From the NCBI GenBank assembly GCA_963665705.1, contig OY762448.1, positions 4,216,001 to 4,280,000 of the forward strand: a stretch of DNA of 64,000 nt. The letters are read 5' to 3'. This DNA is from Saccharicrinis sp963665705. Lineage in GTDB: Bacteria; Bacteroidota; Bacteroidia; Bacteroidales; Marinilabiliaceae. How positions within the stretch are numbered: the stretch's first letter is position 1; every line of letters begins with the position of its first letter. Both the position numbers and the translations under genes were made by a program. The notes beneath the pieces were generated by a model that worked only from the letters and a program-made list of their open reading frames with translations, was not told the origin of the DNA and made no database searches. Of this stretch, positions 54,144 to 62,996 are shown in pieces.

Positions 54144-55463
54144 TTATTCTTTATATAGAGGTAGACCATAGCTAAAAACAGAACCGTTACCTTCTGTACT
54201 GTTAATATTAAAAATCCCTTTATTTTGTTCAATCATTTCAATAACTAATTTAATCCCTAACCCATGACCTTTTTCCTCTAGAGTACCTTTGGAGGAATAA
54301 TAATCATAGGGATTTAACAAACGTTTTACAGTTTCCTGATTCATTCCAATTCCGTCATCAACTATTTCAGTAATAACGAAATCACCCTGCGTTTTAATAT
54401 TAATTTTCACCACCCCTCCTTGATGTGAGAACTTAATAGCATTAACAATTAAATTTCTGAATATTATTTCAACCATATTAATATCAGCCCAAACATATAT
54501 ATGCCTACACGTACTGGCTTCATATGAAATTTCTTTTCGATTAAATAACTCTGAATAACAATCTAAAACACCTTTATAAATTGAGCACAGCTCATATTTT
54601 TGAGGAGTAAATGTAAAAGAATCAAGTTGTGACTTTGACCAATTTAATAATCTATCCATCATGCCCGACAGATTTTGTGTGGACTGAAATATCTTCTTGA
54701 TAAATAAACTTCGTTCTTCATCATTAATATCCAAATGTTGAACTTGCAGTAATTCTGAAAATCCCTGAATATTATTTATGGGTTCCATTAAATCATGTGC
54801 AATAATAGAAAAAAGCTTATCCTTAGTGGTATTCATTCTCTCAACTTCCACCTTTTGTTCTAAGATTATAGTATTGGCTTCTTTTAAATTATTGGTTTGA
54901 GTTTCTAATTCTTCTTTTTGATCAGTTATTTCTTTTATCATCTTATCATGAACAACAATGGCTCTTTCAATCATTCTTTTAATAAAAAATACTGTCATTG
55001 AATATACCATTATTACAACTGCATTTGCCACATAGTTTTTCAATAAGTAATCGTTATTTGTATATATAGCACACCCTAAAAAATACAAATCAATTAAAAC
55101 AGCTACAATAATAACATGATACTTTCCTCCAATAAATCCTATTAAGGACAGCAATATAAATAGATAGATTAAATCGGTAATAAAAGAATTTTCATAATTA
55201 GCAATATCTCCTGGTGTAGTAATTACGATATTAATGAAGGCAGAATATGCTATTAATATAAATGTGGTTTCTGTAGAAAGTTTTTTTAATGCATAAAAAG
55301 CTACAATTATTAACAACACAACCATGCTAACCAATTCCAGTTTTCTAACTAAAAAAGATTCATGAGTAAACAGAAAATATGCTTCAAGCAGAAAAATTGT
55401 AATAGCTGCAACTATCGTTGTTATTTCTTTAATGCGATTATAAGCACTTCCCAGATGAAACAT
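54144..55463 (-). CDS. Membrane sensor histidine kinase, orphan
   Basis: This 439-residue kinase has six hydrophobic helices (about 13-165) with short loops and a coiled coil (about 170-215). The HisKA domain has H223 in IIAHDLMEPINNI. The ATPase domain shows NLIVNAIKFS, DDGIGM and GHGLGIKLV. No response regulator gene is next to it. The signal is likely membrane-associated. Confidence 0.92.
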   Translation of the reverse strand: MFHLGSAYNRIKEITTIVAAITIFLLEAYFLFTHESFLVRKLELVSMVVLLIIVAFYALKKLSTETTFILIAYSAFINIVITTPGDIANYENSFITDLIYLFILLSLIGFIGGKYHVIIVAVLIDLYFLGCAIYTNNDYLLKNYVANAVVIMVYSMTVFFIKRMIERAIVVHDKMIKEITDQKEELETQTNNLKEANTIILEQKVEVERMNTTKDKLFSIIAHDLMEPINNIQGFSELLQVQHLDINDEERSLFIKKIFQSTQNLSGMMDRLLNWSKSQLDSFTFTPQKYELCSIYKGVLDCYSELFNRKEISYEASTCRHIYVWADINMVEIIFRNLIVNAIKFSHQGGVVKINIKTQGDFVITEIVDDGIGMNQETVKRLLNPYDYYSSKGTLEEKGHGLGIKLVIEMIEQNKGIFNINSTEGNGSVFSYGLPLYKE

Positions 55464-55585
55464 ATAATACGATTTTTCTCAATAGAAATTACATAGTTAA
55501 ACACTTCAAATATAACATTTACAATGAAATATAAGGACCTTAACAAACAACAAAAAGAACTCTTTTGACAAACAGCATAAAAAAA

Positions 55586-55618
55586 GCGAGATATGAGTTT
55601 TAATCCTCAATATCTCGC
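55586..55618 (-). terminator. Terminator of rsgA
   Basis: A 12-base stem with one bulge (GCGAGATATGAG against CTCAATATCTCGC) is followed on the minus strand by seven T residues. It lies 27 bases past the rsgA stop. Confidence 0.8.
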
Positions 55619-55644
55619 CAATGATTTATCTATCCTGTTCTATA

Positions 55645-56721
55645 TCAATGCCATTTTTTACGATTTTTAAATTGTTTAATATGCTTTGATAAACTTTTAC
55701 CCTTTTGTTTCCTTTCCATTTCTGAGGATTGATAATGTTGATTCTCTTTTAACATTCTAAGATAGTTTTGATAACTCTCAGAATCTAACTCTCCCTTATC
55801 AACAGCCTCTTTTACAGCACATCCACTTTCATATTGATGCGTACAATCGTTGTATTTACAATTTTGGGCTAACTGTTTAATCAAATAAAAAGTTTTATCT
55901 AACCCATCTGAAGCATTAGCAATACCAACCCCTCTCATTCCTGGATTGTCAATAAGCACCCCACCGTTTTCCAGCAAAATTAACTCACGATGTGTAGTTG
56001 TATGCTTCCCTCGCTGTGTTGCATCACCGATAATATTAGTATGTAAAATTTCTTCCCCACAAATCAAATTAATCAGGGTTGATTTTCCAACTCCTGAAGA
56101 GCCTAAAAAACAATAGGTTTTTCCAAAAGAAATTACTTTTCTCATTTCAGATATTCCATCTTCACTCAAACAACTAGTTGTAATCAATTGAACATTTGGA
56201 ATACGTATTTTCACTAATTCCTGTAATTGTTCAAGTTTTTCTATTGGAATTAGATCTGACTTATTAAGTACTAATACAGGTTCAATGCTTGCTTCATAGC
56301 ACAAAGTAATATACCTCTCAAAACGATTTATATTAAAATCCCGATTTACAGATTCTACAATAAAAGCAGAATCTATATTTGCTGCAATGAATTGTTCTTC
56401 ACTCTCTTTTCCAACAGACTGACGCTTCAATACATTTTTTCTTGAAAATATTTTATGAATTAATACTTTGTTATCATCGTAGTTACTAACCAACACCCAA
56501 TCACCCACAACAGGAAAATCACCTCTGGATTGGGCTGAAAATCTTAAATTTCCAATAATTTCTCCATCCCAATTACCGTGATTATTTTTTAGAGTATACC
56601 TATCCTTATGTTCGGATGTAATCCGAGCTATCTCCCACCCTTCTTGATTAAGATTGTTTAACTGTTTTTCGAAGAATGATGAAAAACCCAACATGTTTAT
56701 TAAATTATTTAGCTCTGACAT
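55645..56721 (-). CDS. rsgA: Ribosome small subunit-dependent GTPase RsgA
   Basis: This 358-residue protein has an OB-fold and then a circularly permuted GTPase with NKSDLIP (G4) before GSSGVGKSTLIN (G1) and DNPGMRG (G3). The C-terminal zinc-binding segment is CKYNDCTHQYESGC. RsgA assists late maturation of the 30S subunit. The length is normal. It is a single gene with its own terminator. Confidence 0.96.
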   Translation of the reverse strand: MSELNNLINMLGFSSFFEKQLNNLNQEGWEIARITSEHKDRYTLKNNHGNWDGEIIGNLRFSAQSRGDFPVVGDWVLVSNYDDNKVLIHKIFSRKNVLKRQSVGKESEEQFIAANIDSAFIVESVNRDFNINRFERYITLCYEASIEPVLVLNKSDLIPIEKLEQLQELVKIRIPNVQLITTSCLSEDGISEMRKVISFGKTYCFLGSSGVGKSTLINLICGEEILHTNIIGDATQRGKHTTTHRELILLENGGVLIDNPGMRGVGIANASDGLDKTFYLIKQLAQNCKYNDCTHQYESGCAVKEAVDKGELDSESYQNYLRMLKENQHYQSSEMERKQKGKSLSKHIKQFKNRKKWH

Positions 56722-57007
56722 TTGTCTCTATTTTTAAAATAAAACATATTCATATAACAAGGGTTCTAAAAACATACTTTTCAGATTAGCAGACACAGTA
56801 AAGCACTCCACATATCCTATATGTGAAGATTTTTGTAGTATCTACTCATTACACCAAAGCCAGATACGGAGCAGTAATAATATTTAATATTGTTTTAATC
56901 ATCCAGTACAAAGATACAGCGTATTTTAAATTACTTGCAATGTTTAATTTGATAAATGATGAATATCTTTTTAGTTTTGCTCATTCAAAATCATAAAACG
57001 ATTTAAC
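56722..57007. promoter_or_regulatory. Divergent promoter region rsgA/WD40 gene
   Basis: The plus strand has TTTG (56948-56951), 20 bases, then TAGTTTTG (56972-56979), a good promoter 28 bases before the WD40 gene. The minus strand has TATCTTTG (56916-56909) for rsgA with a long leader. An inverted repeat CACATAT-CCT-ATATGTG lies at 56809-56825, within that leader. No gene is seen in the gap. Confidence 0.5.
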
Positions 57008-58159
57008 ATGAAATTTCTTTTGCTAACTGCTGTTCTATTTGCATACACTTCATTTCTTTCTTCACAAAAACACGAATATTTAAAAGAAGAAATTTTAAAA
57101 GTTGACTTTCAACCCAACAGTATTGATATTAATAAGGATAATAACAAACTTCTTATTGGAGGAGAGAATAAGATGGTTGTACTTTACAATCTCGAAACTA
57201 AAAAAAATGAACTTGAATTTGAAGCTCATTATCAATCCGTTGTTGAAGTGTGTTTTTCAAATATTCACAATGGCTTTTATACTGTAGGTGACAAAAGTTT
57301 TAAACTATGGGTATTCGATAATGATAAACCAGAAAAGTTATTTAAAGGAAGCCATACTTACATTACCGATTTAGACATGACTGCCAAGGAAGATTTTTTT
57401 GTAGGAGGTTCTTATGAAAAAAGGTTTCGCTATTGGAAAGACACTGCGATAGAAACTCCAACAGAGATAAATACTTCACAAAAAAAGAATGTGGTATCAG
57501 TAGCCATAAGTAAAGATGGTAAAAAAATAGCTGCCGGCTCTGTTGATTCAACAATTGAATTATGGAATACTGATGAATTAAAAAGAACTGTTAAAATATT
57601 AGCTCATGCAGCACCTGTTTGCTGCTTAAAGTTTATCGACAACGGCAATTATCTTCTTTCTGCATCACACGATGGGTATATAAAACTTTGGGATACTAAC
57701 ACTGGAAACATTATTAAAACATATAAACCACACGCCCAACCCATTAGTGAAATTGATATTAGTCCCAATGAAAAACTGGTTTTAACAGCTGCATATGATA
57801 ACACTATTGGATTATATAATATAGCTTCGGGTGATTGTATATACCAATATCATTTTCACGAGTCTCCTGTTTTAGATGTTCAATGGAATACCAAAGGTGA
57901 TGGTTTCTTTTCTTGTGACAACGAAGGTAACATCGTAGAATGGTCAGTACCAAAAAAAGTATTTGCTGACTTTTATTTTAGTAAAGAAATGGATGCTGAA
58001 ATAAACGGAAACAAACTTTTTACTGCCAGAAGAAAAGGAGAATCAAAATCTGATTATAAAACAAGACAAGATAGAGCAGAAAAGTTTAAACACACTCTAA
58101 TTGATAAATATTATAAAAAATATTGTGAGATGGACAAAACGCAGATTATTCAACCCTAA
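57008..58159 (+). CDS. Exported WD40-repeat beta-propeller protein
   Basis: This 383-residue protein has a signal peptide (about 1-19; LSSQ) and about seven WD40 blades. Examples are ELWNTDELKRTVKIL, YIKLWDTNTGNIIKTY and NIVEWSVPKK. The last 60 residues are a charged helix (KGESKSDYKTRQDRAEKFK) found on other Bacteroidota propellers. It likely acts as a periplasmic or surface scaffold. No enzyme domain is attached and it is monocistronic, with a strong terminator. Confidence 0.88.
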   Translation: MKFLLLTAVLFAYTSFLSSQKHEYLKEEILKVDFQPNSIDINKDNNKLLIGGENKMVVLYNLETKKNELEFEAHYQSVVEVCFSNIHNGFYTVGDKSFKLWVFDNDKPEKLFKGSHTYITDLDMTAKEDFFVGGSYEKRFRYWKDTAIETPTEINTSQKKNVVSVAISKDGKKIAAGSVDSTIELWNTDELKRTVKILAHAAPVCCLKFIDNGNYLLSASHDGYIKLWDTNTGNIIKTYKPHAQPISEIDISPNEKLVLTAAYDNTIGLYNIASGDCIYQYHFHESPVLDVQWNTKGDGFFSCDNEGNIVEWSVPKKVFADFYFSKEMDAEINGNKLFTARRKGESKSDYKTRQDRAEKFKHTLIDKYYKKYCEMDKTQIIQP

Positions 58160-58186
58160 TCATTAACTTCTCATAATTACAAAACA

Positions 58187-58224
58187 AAAGGCTTGATGTA
58201 ATAAAAATATTACATCAAGCCTTT
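58187..58224. terminator. Bidirectional terminator between WD40 gene and small membrane protein
   Basis: A perfect 17-base stem (AAAGGCTTGATGTAATA with its complement) and a 4-base loop have T tracts in both directions. It serves the convergent genes on either side. Confidence 0.9.
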
Positions 58225-58241
58225 TTAATATTTTAAAATAT

Positions 58242-58484
58242 CTAACAACTCAAAGTCTGGCTTTCACCCTCTCCTTCTAAATGTAATGGCTTAATTTTTA
58301 TTGAATCTTTTTGAGCCTGTCTGTCCTGAGTGGTAGCACAAGCAATACCTCTTTTTTGCATTTCTTTATTACTACCAATATGAAGGTTTGGGAATTTCCC
58401 ATTCTTTTGAAATAAAATCCTAATAGCCATTAAAACAAATACAATAGCAACCAACACAATGCTTAATAACAAAACCTTTAACAT
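58242..58484 (-). CDS. Small membrane-anchored protein, conserved type in Bacteroidota
   Basis: This 80-residue protein has one N-terminal membrane helix (about 3-25) and then FPNLHIGSNKEMQKRGIAC (about 32-50), followed by TTQDRQAQKD. I recall this FP-x-HIGxNKEM-x-x-RGI-C pattern from short uncharacterised Bacteroidota proteins. No function is known to me. A -7-like TATTTTTG lies upstream at 58517-58510. Confidence 0.7.
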   Translation of the reverse strand: MLKVLLLSIVLVAIVFVLMAIRILFQKNGKFPNLHIGSNKEMQKRGIACATTQDRQAQKDSIKIKPLHLEGEGESQTLSC

Positions 58485-58634
58485 AGCACTCTCCTTTTTT
58501 TATGAATGGCAAAAATACTGTTTTATTCTTTATTAGTAAACAAAGTAATCTCAAATATGTTTCAAGAATGAGAAATGATAAATATAAAAGAGCACAACAT
58601 CTTTTCGTATCTTAGCATAAAGCATAATTCTTAT

Positions 58635-58642
58635 TAACTTTG
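58635..58642 (+). promoter_or_regulatory. Putative -7 promoter box for the fused E1 gene
   Basis: TAACTTTG matches TAnnTTTG, 60 bases before the ATG at 58702. No -33 box is evident. Confidence 0.45.
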
Positions 58643-58701
58643 CTATTTGTTACTATATAAAACAAGTATCTTTTATATATAATTTGTTAGGTAATAAAAG
58701 A

Positions 58702-61122
58702 ATGATATTAAATACAGAAATTAGTTTCGACGAATTTAAAAAAGAAGTACTTAGGGACTACCAAATAGGACATCTGAGTCGTAATTTAAGTTTAATAGGT
58801 CGTAAAGAAGTTTTAGGTGGAAAAGCAAAATTTGGCATTTTTGGAGATGGAAAAGAGGTAGCGCAGCTAGCTATGGCTAAACAATTTAAAGCTGGCGATT
58901 GGCGCTCCGGATATTACCGCGACCAAACCTTTATGCTCGCTGCAGATATGCTTACACCGTTTAGGTTTTTCGCTTCTTTATATGGTGAAACAGATACTGA
59001 TTTAAATCCCGATAATGCAGGCCGTTCTTTTAACAATCACTTTGGTACAAGGACTATTGATGATTCAGGTCAATGGAAAGATATTGCGAACATGAAATGT
59101 ACCTCATCTGATATTTCTCCAACTGCGGGACAAATGCCACGATTAGTAGGACTAGCTTATGCTTCAAAATTATATCGAAACAATCCTTCATTAAAAGAAT
59201 CATCAAAATTCAGCCATAATGGAAATGAAGTTGCTTTTGGAACGATTGGAGATGCAAGTACATCAGAAGGCCATTTCTTTGAAACTATAAATGCTGCTTC
59301 TGTTCATCAAATACCGATGGCTATTTCCGTTTGGGATGATGGCTATGGGATATCCGTTCCTAAGAAAACCCAGACTGTAAAAGAAAGTATTTCAGCTGCC
59401 TTAAAAGGCTTTGAAAAAGGAATTAATGATAAAAATGGAATCATCATTCACAAACTTAAAGGATGGGATTATCCGGGATTATGTCAGGGATATGAAGAGG
59501 GAATTAGTAAATGCAGAAAACAACATGTTCCTGTATTATTTCACGTGGAGGAGATTACTCAGCCACTGGGCCATTCTACTTCTGGATCGCACGAAAGATA
59601 TAAATCGGACGAGCGCCTAAAATGGGAAAAGGATTTTGATTGCCTTAAGAAAATGAGAGAGTGGATTTTAGAAAGAACACTGGCCTCTGTTGAAGAACTG
59701 GATCATATTGAAAAGGATGCACTTCGTCAAGCAAAGGATGCACAAAATCAAGCATGGAATCAAAGGATTAAAACATTAACATCCGAAAGAGATTCTTTGC
59801 TTCAATTAATAGAAAACAAAACCTGTATTTGCACAGGTAGTAAAGATGAAAAGATCAATCATCTTGTAAATCAGCTTAAGAATGCTTATTCCTTAAACAG
59901 AAAAGAGATATTATCCACCGCACGTAAAATTCTTCGCCATATGTGTAATACTTGCTCAAATCCCAATAGCTTAAAAAGCTCATTACAAAAATGGATAGCT
60001 GAATATAGAACCCAGGCACATATCATTTATAATGACAGATTATATGCAGAAGATGAGTTTTCAGCTTTAAAAATCCCTGTAGTTCCACCTCATTATCCAG
60101 AAACAGTTGATAAAGTTCCCGGTAGAGAAATTCTTCGTGATAACTTTGATAAGCTATTTGAAAAAATACCAGAACTGGTGTCCTTTGGTGAAGATACAGG
60201 GGTGCTAGGAGGTGTTAACCAGTCTATGGAAGGCTTACAAAAAAAGTACAGTTCTTTAAGAATATGGGATGAAGGTATTAGAGAAACAACTATAATTGGA
60301 ACCGGTATAGGATTGGCTTTAAGAGGATTTAGACCAATAACTGAAATTCAATACTTTGATTACCTCATGTATGGTTTACAAACTCTTAGTGATGACTTAG
60401 CCACACTACGATATAGAACAAAAGGCGGCCAAAAAGCTCCTATGATTATCAGAACAAGAGGGCATCGTTTAGAGGGCATCTGGCATTCAGGTTCTCCTAC
60501 AAGTATGGTCATCAACTCTATCAGGGGAATTTATGTATGCGTACCTCGTGATATGACACATGCTGCAGGTATGTATAATACATTATTGAAATCTGACGAT
60601 CCTGCTTTGGTAATTGAACCTTTAAATGGTTATAGAATTAGAGAACCCCAACCTGATAACATTGGAGAATACAATATTCCACTAGGAATACCTGAAGTTT
60701 TACATGTAGGACACGATGTAACATTAGTAACTTATGGTTCGTGTGTTAGAATAGCACAAGATGCCGTTTCTCAGTTGGCAGAAATTGGCGTTACTGTTGA
60801 ATTAATTGATGTTCAAACCTTGCTCCCATTTGATATCTATGGTGTTATTCTTGAATCGGTTAAAAAAACCAATAGAATTGTATTCTTTGATGAAGATGTT
60901 CCCGGAGGTACTACGGCTTATATGTTACAACAAGTAATTGAAAAAAATAAAGGATATCAATATTTGGACTCTTCACCAAGGACTGTTACTGCAAAAGATC
61001 ACAGACCGGCTTTTGGAACTGATGGAGATTATTTTTCTAATCCTAGCGCTGAAGATGTTTATGAGGCTATTTATGATTTAATGAGTGAATCAAATCCTGA
61101 AAGGTTTCCTGCGATTTATTAA
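58702..61122 (+). CDS. Fused alpha-beta E1 component of a 2-oxoacid dehydrogenase
   Basis: This 806-residue protein starts at the ATG at 58702; a TTG at 58684 would add six residues. It joins E1-alpha (about 1-345) and E1-beta (about 480-806) of a thiamine-diphosphate enzyme. The ThDP site reads GDASTSEGHFFETINAASVH then VWDDGYGISV. The beta half has SFGEDTGVLGGVNQ and RTRGHRLEGIWHSG. The linker of about 120 residues between them contains two Cys pairs (CIC near 375 and CNTC near 415). The family is branched-chain or pyruvate dehydrogenase E1; the exact substrate cannot be told. No E2 or E3 gene is adjacent. Confidence 0.88.
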   Translation: MILNTEISFDEFKKEVLRDYQIGHLSRNLSLIGRKEVLGGKAKFGIFGDGKEVAQLAMAKQFKAGDWRSGYYRDQTFMLAADMLTPFRFFASLYGETDTDLNPDNAGRSFNNHFGTRTIDDSGQWKDIANMKCTSSDISPTAGQMPRLVGLAYASKLYRNNPSLKESSKFSHNGNEVAFGTIGDASTSEGHFFETINAASVHQIPMAISVWDDGYGISVPKKTQTVKESISAALKGFEKGINDKNGIIIHKLKGWDYPGLCQGYEEGISKCRKQHVPVLFHVEEITQPLGHSTSGSHERYKSDERLKWEKDFDCLKKMREWILERTLASVEELDHIEKDALRQAKDAQNQAWNQRIKTLTSERDSLLQLIENKTCICTGSKDEKINHLVNQLKNAYSLNRKEILSTARKILRHMCNTCSNPNSLKSSLQKWIAEYRTQAHIIYNDRLYAEDEFSALKIPVVPPHYPETVDKVPGREILRDNFDKLFEKIPELVSFGEDTGVLGGVNQSMEGLQKKYSSLRIWDEGIRETTIIGTGIGLALRGFRPITEIQYFDYLMYGLQTLSDDLATLRYRTKGGQKAPMIIRTRGHRLEGIWHSGSPTSMVINSIRGIYVCVPRDMTHAAGMYNTLLKSDDPALVIEPLNGYRIREPQPDNIGEYNIPLGIPEVLHVGHDVTLVTYGSCVRIAQDAVSQLAEIGVTVELIDVQTLLPFDIYGVILESVKKTNRIVFFDEDVPGGTTAYMLQQVIEKNKGYQYLDSSPRTVTAKDHRPAFGTDGDYFSNPSAEDVYEAIYDLMSESNPERFPAIY

Positions 61123-61155
61123 ATCGCAGGAAAATTTATTATTCCATTTAACTAA

Positions 61156-62181
61156 TTAAAAACCTTCTTTGACACAAAAAGTTTTTTCAAGTTTTATTTT
61201 ATCATTTCCTCTGGAAATTAATATAATATAATCGCCAACATTCAACGTTTGATTATCTGCAGGATCTTTTTCTAAAACACCATCAATTACAAGTCCTATC
61301 AATATAACATTTAGGTCCTTTTTCATCTGAATAAAAGCATCTAAATATGATTTACCCTGATAAGGGTTACTATCTATTATCTTAAATTGCTGAATATCCT
61401 GATCCTGCTCAACAACACTTGTCGATATTAAATCAGAAGTATATTCAGCTACATGTGGTTCAAACAAATAACTTGCCACCATCCTTGATGCTACTTCATG
61501 ACGAGCAACAACATGCGATACGCCTGTATTTTCAAGCGTTTCTTTTAAATCCGGATTCGTACAATTAATAATAATATTTAATCCCGGATAGGCCTTTTTA
61601 ATATTTAAAACAAACACTAAAGTCTCTGTATCTTCTTTAAAATTTACAAATACAGCCTTACTCTTGATGATATTAACTTTTTCATAGGCCTGCATATTTT
61701 TATAATCGGCAAACAAAGCAAATGAATTGTCATTTTCATATAAGTCGTTAAATAACTCTAAATCATTTTTTGAATTTGTCACCAAAGCTATTTTATGCCC
61801 TGCATTATATACTTGATTAGCTACCTGACGAGCAAATTCGCTCCAGCCAATAATCACATAATGGTCTTCGAACTTAGTTCCGAAAAAACCTTGTTTCTTC
61901 TTTTCCATATAAGTGTTGATTCTATAAGTAATTTCACCAATTAGGTATCCCAGAATACCCAAACTACCCAAAATGATAAATAATCCTAATATCTTACCTC
62001 CAAATGTAACAGGAAAGTAATCTCCATAACCCACTGTAGTTAATGTAACCACACTATACCACAGAGCATCTGTAAAGGTCTTGATATTAGCATTGGGATC
62101 AGGACTCTCTAGAACAGAAATAATGTAAATTAGAATGAAATACACGACCACTCCGGCCGCAAAAAGTTTTTTATTCTTCAT
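61156..62181 (-). CDS. Two-helix potassium channel with RCK/TrkA domains
   Basis: This 341-residue protein has helix 1 (about 6-24), a pore loop with the selectivity filter TVGYGD (49-54), helix 2 (about 62-90), an RCK_N/TrkA_N domain (about 107-230; YVIIGWSEFARQVANQVYNAG) and a TrkA_C domain (about 255-335). The filter is intact. This is an MthK-like ligand-gated potassium channel. It is the last gene of the polyamine-linked cluster, 13 bases after a PH-domain gene. Confidence 0.93.
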   Translation of the reverse strand: MKNKKLFAAGVVVYFILIYIISVLESPDPNANIKTFTDALWYSVVTLTTVGYGDYFPVTFGGKILGLFIILGSLGILGYLIGEITYRINTYMEKKKQGFFGTKFEDHYVIIGWSEFARQVANQVYNAGHKIALVTNSKNDLELFNDLYENDNSFALFADYKNMQAYEKVNIIKSKAVFVNFKEDTETLVFVLNIKKAYPGLNIIINCTNPDLKETLENTGVSHVVARHEVASRMVASYLFEPHVAEYTSDLISTSVVEQDQDIQQFKIIDSNPYQGKSYLDAFIQMKKDLNVILIGLVIDGVLEKDPADNQTLNVGDYIILISRGNDKIKLEKTFCVKEGF

Positions 62182-62194
62182 TCGAAATATATTT

Positions 62195-62575
62195 TTATCC
62201 TAACACATATTTGGCCAGAATTTTTTGCACATCGTATACATTCACCGATTTATTAAATTTCTTTTCTACACTTGGACTTTGCTCACTTGATATCCATAAT
62301 TTTAATTCTGCATCCAAATCAAAAGTTCCGGCTGTTTCAATACTAAAACGAGAAATACTTTTGTAAGGAATTGATAGATATTCAATCTTACGTCCGGTTA
62401 CACCTTGCTTATCAATGATAATCAATCGCTTATTTGTAAAAATAAATGTATCTCTAATTAATTTAAAACCGATCTCAACCAATTCATTTTCTGTAAATAA
62501 AGCACCATAGTCATTTTGTAGTTTTTCTAGGCTTACAGATCCTGCATTACCTAATAAAGACGAAAGTAGTCCCAT
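62195..62575 (-). CDS. Bacterial PH-domain protein (bPH_3/DUF1696 type)
   Basis: This protein is 126 residues from the ATG at 62575 (MGLLSSLLGNAG). A GTG at 62641 would overlap speD and add an unlikely 22-residue extension, so the ATG is preferred. The domain has IRDTFIFTNKRLIIIDKQG and IEYLSIPYKSISRFSIETAG, as in small bacterial PH proteins. The ligand is unknown. It lies between speD (37 bases) and the potassium channel (13 bases). Confidence 0.85.
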   Translation of the reverse strand: MGLLSSLLGNAGSVSLEKLQNDYGALFTENELVEIGFKLIRDTFIFTNKRLIIIDKQGVTGRKIEYLSIPYKSISRFSIETAGTFDLDAELKLWISSEQSPSVEKKFNKSVNVYDVQKILAKYVLG

Positions 62576-62612
62576 AATATGAGTATTAAAAGTTAAAGTT
62601 TCATTGAATAAA

Positions 62613-62981
62613 TCATAAAGAATTAATGAGCATAGGCTCACTAGACTCTATTTCATTATCCCAATTTACATCAAACTTTAATTCGTCAGTTAGATTTTTA
62701 AATATTTTTGCCTTTTCTAGGTTACAACTGGAAAGCTCAATGTATGTACTCCCATTTTCCGTAAAAGTATGCAATGCTAGATGTGATTCTGCCAAAAGCC
62801 AAAATGCTGTAAAGCCATTTACAGGAAATTGATGTGATGAATAATTTAAGATATTAAAATCAGCATTATTCAAGAGTCTATTAAATATTTCCTTAAGCTT
62901 AATCTCGTCCACTAATTCAATCCATCCTTTTAGATTATATACTATCGGTGGTAATTTTTTATGTTGAATTTTCTCCATCAT
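62613..62981 (-). CDS. speD: S-adenosylmethionine decarboxylase proenzyme
   Basis: This 122-residue class 1B type AdoMetDC has ESHLALHTF: S66 is the self-cleavage and pyruvoyl residue, H71 assists, and C86 (ELSSC) is the donor. It supplies decarboxylated AdoMet for aminopropyl transfer and so partners the spermidine synthase 15 bases upstream. The sequence is somewhat divergent from E. coli-type families but the key residues are kept. Confidence 0.88.
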   Translation of the reverse strand: MMEKIQHKKLPPIVYNLKGWIELVDEIKLKEIFNRLLNNADFNILNYSSHQFPVNGFTAFWLLAESHLALHTFTENGSTYIELSSCNLEKAKIFKNLTDELKFDVNWDNEIESSEPMLINSL

Positions 62982-62996
62982 GAATTGATTTAAAAT

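Noticed and set aside
58684..58701. TTG start for the fused E1
   Set aside because: The ATG at 58702 is a better start codon and the six extra residues have no family support.
62576..62641. Longer PH-domain protein starting at a GTG at 62641
   Set aside because: It would overlap speD and add 22 residues that do not resemble the family. The ATG at 62575 gives the expected N-terminus.
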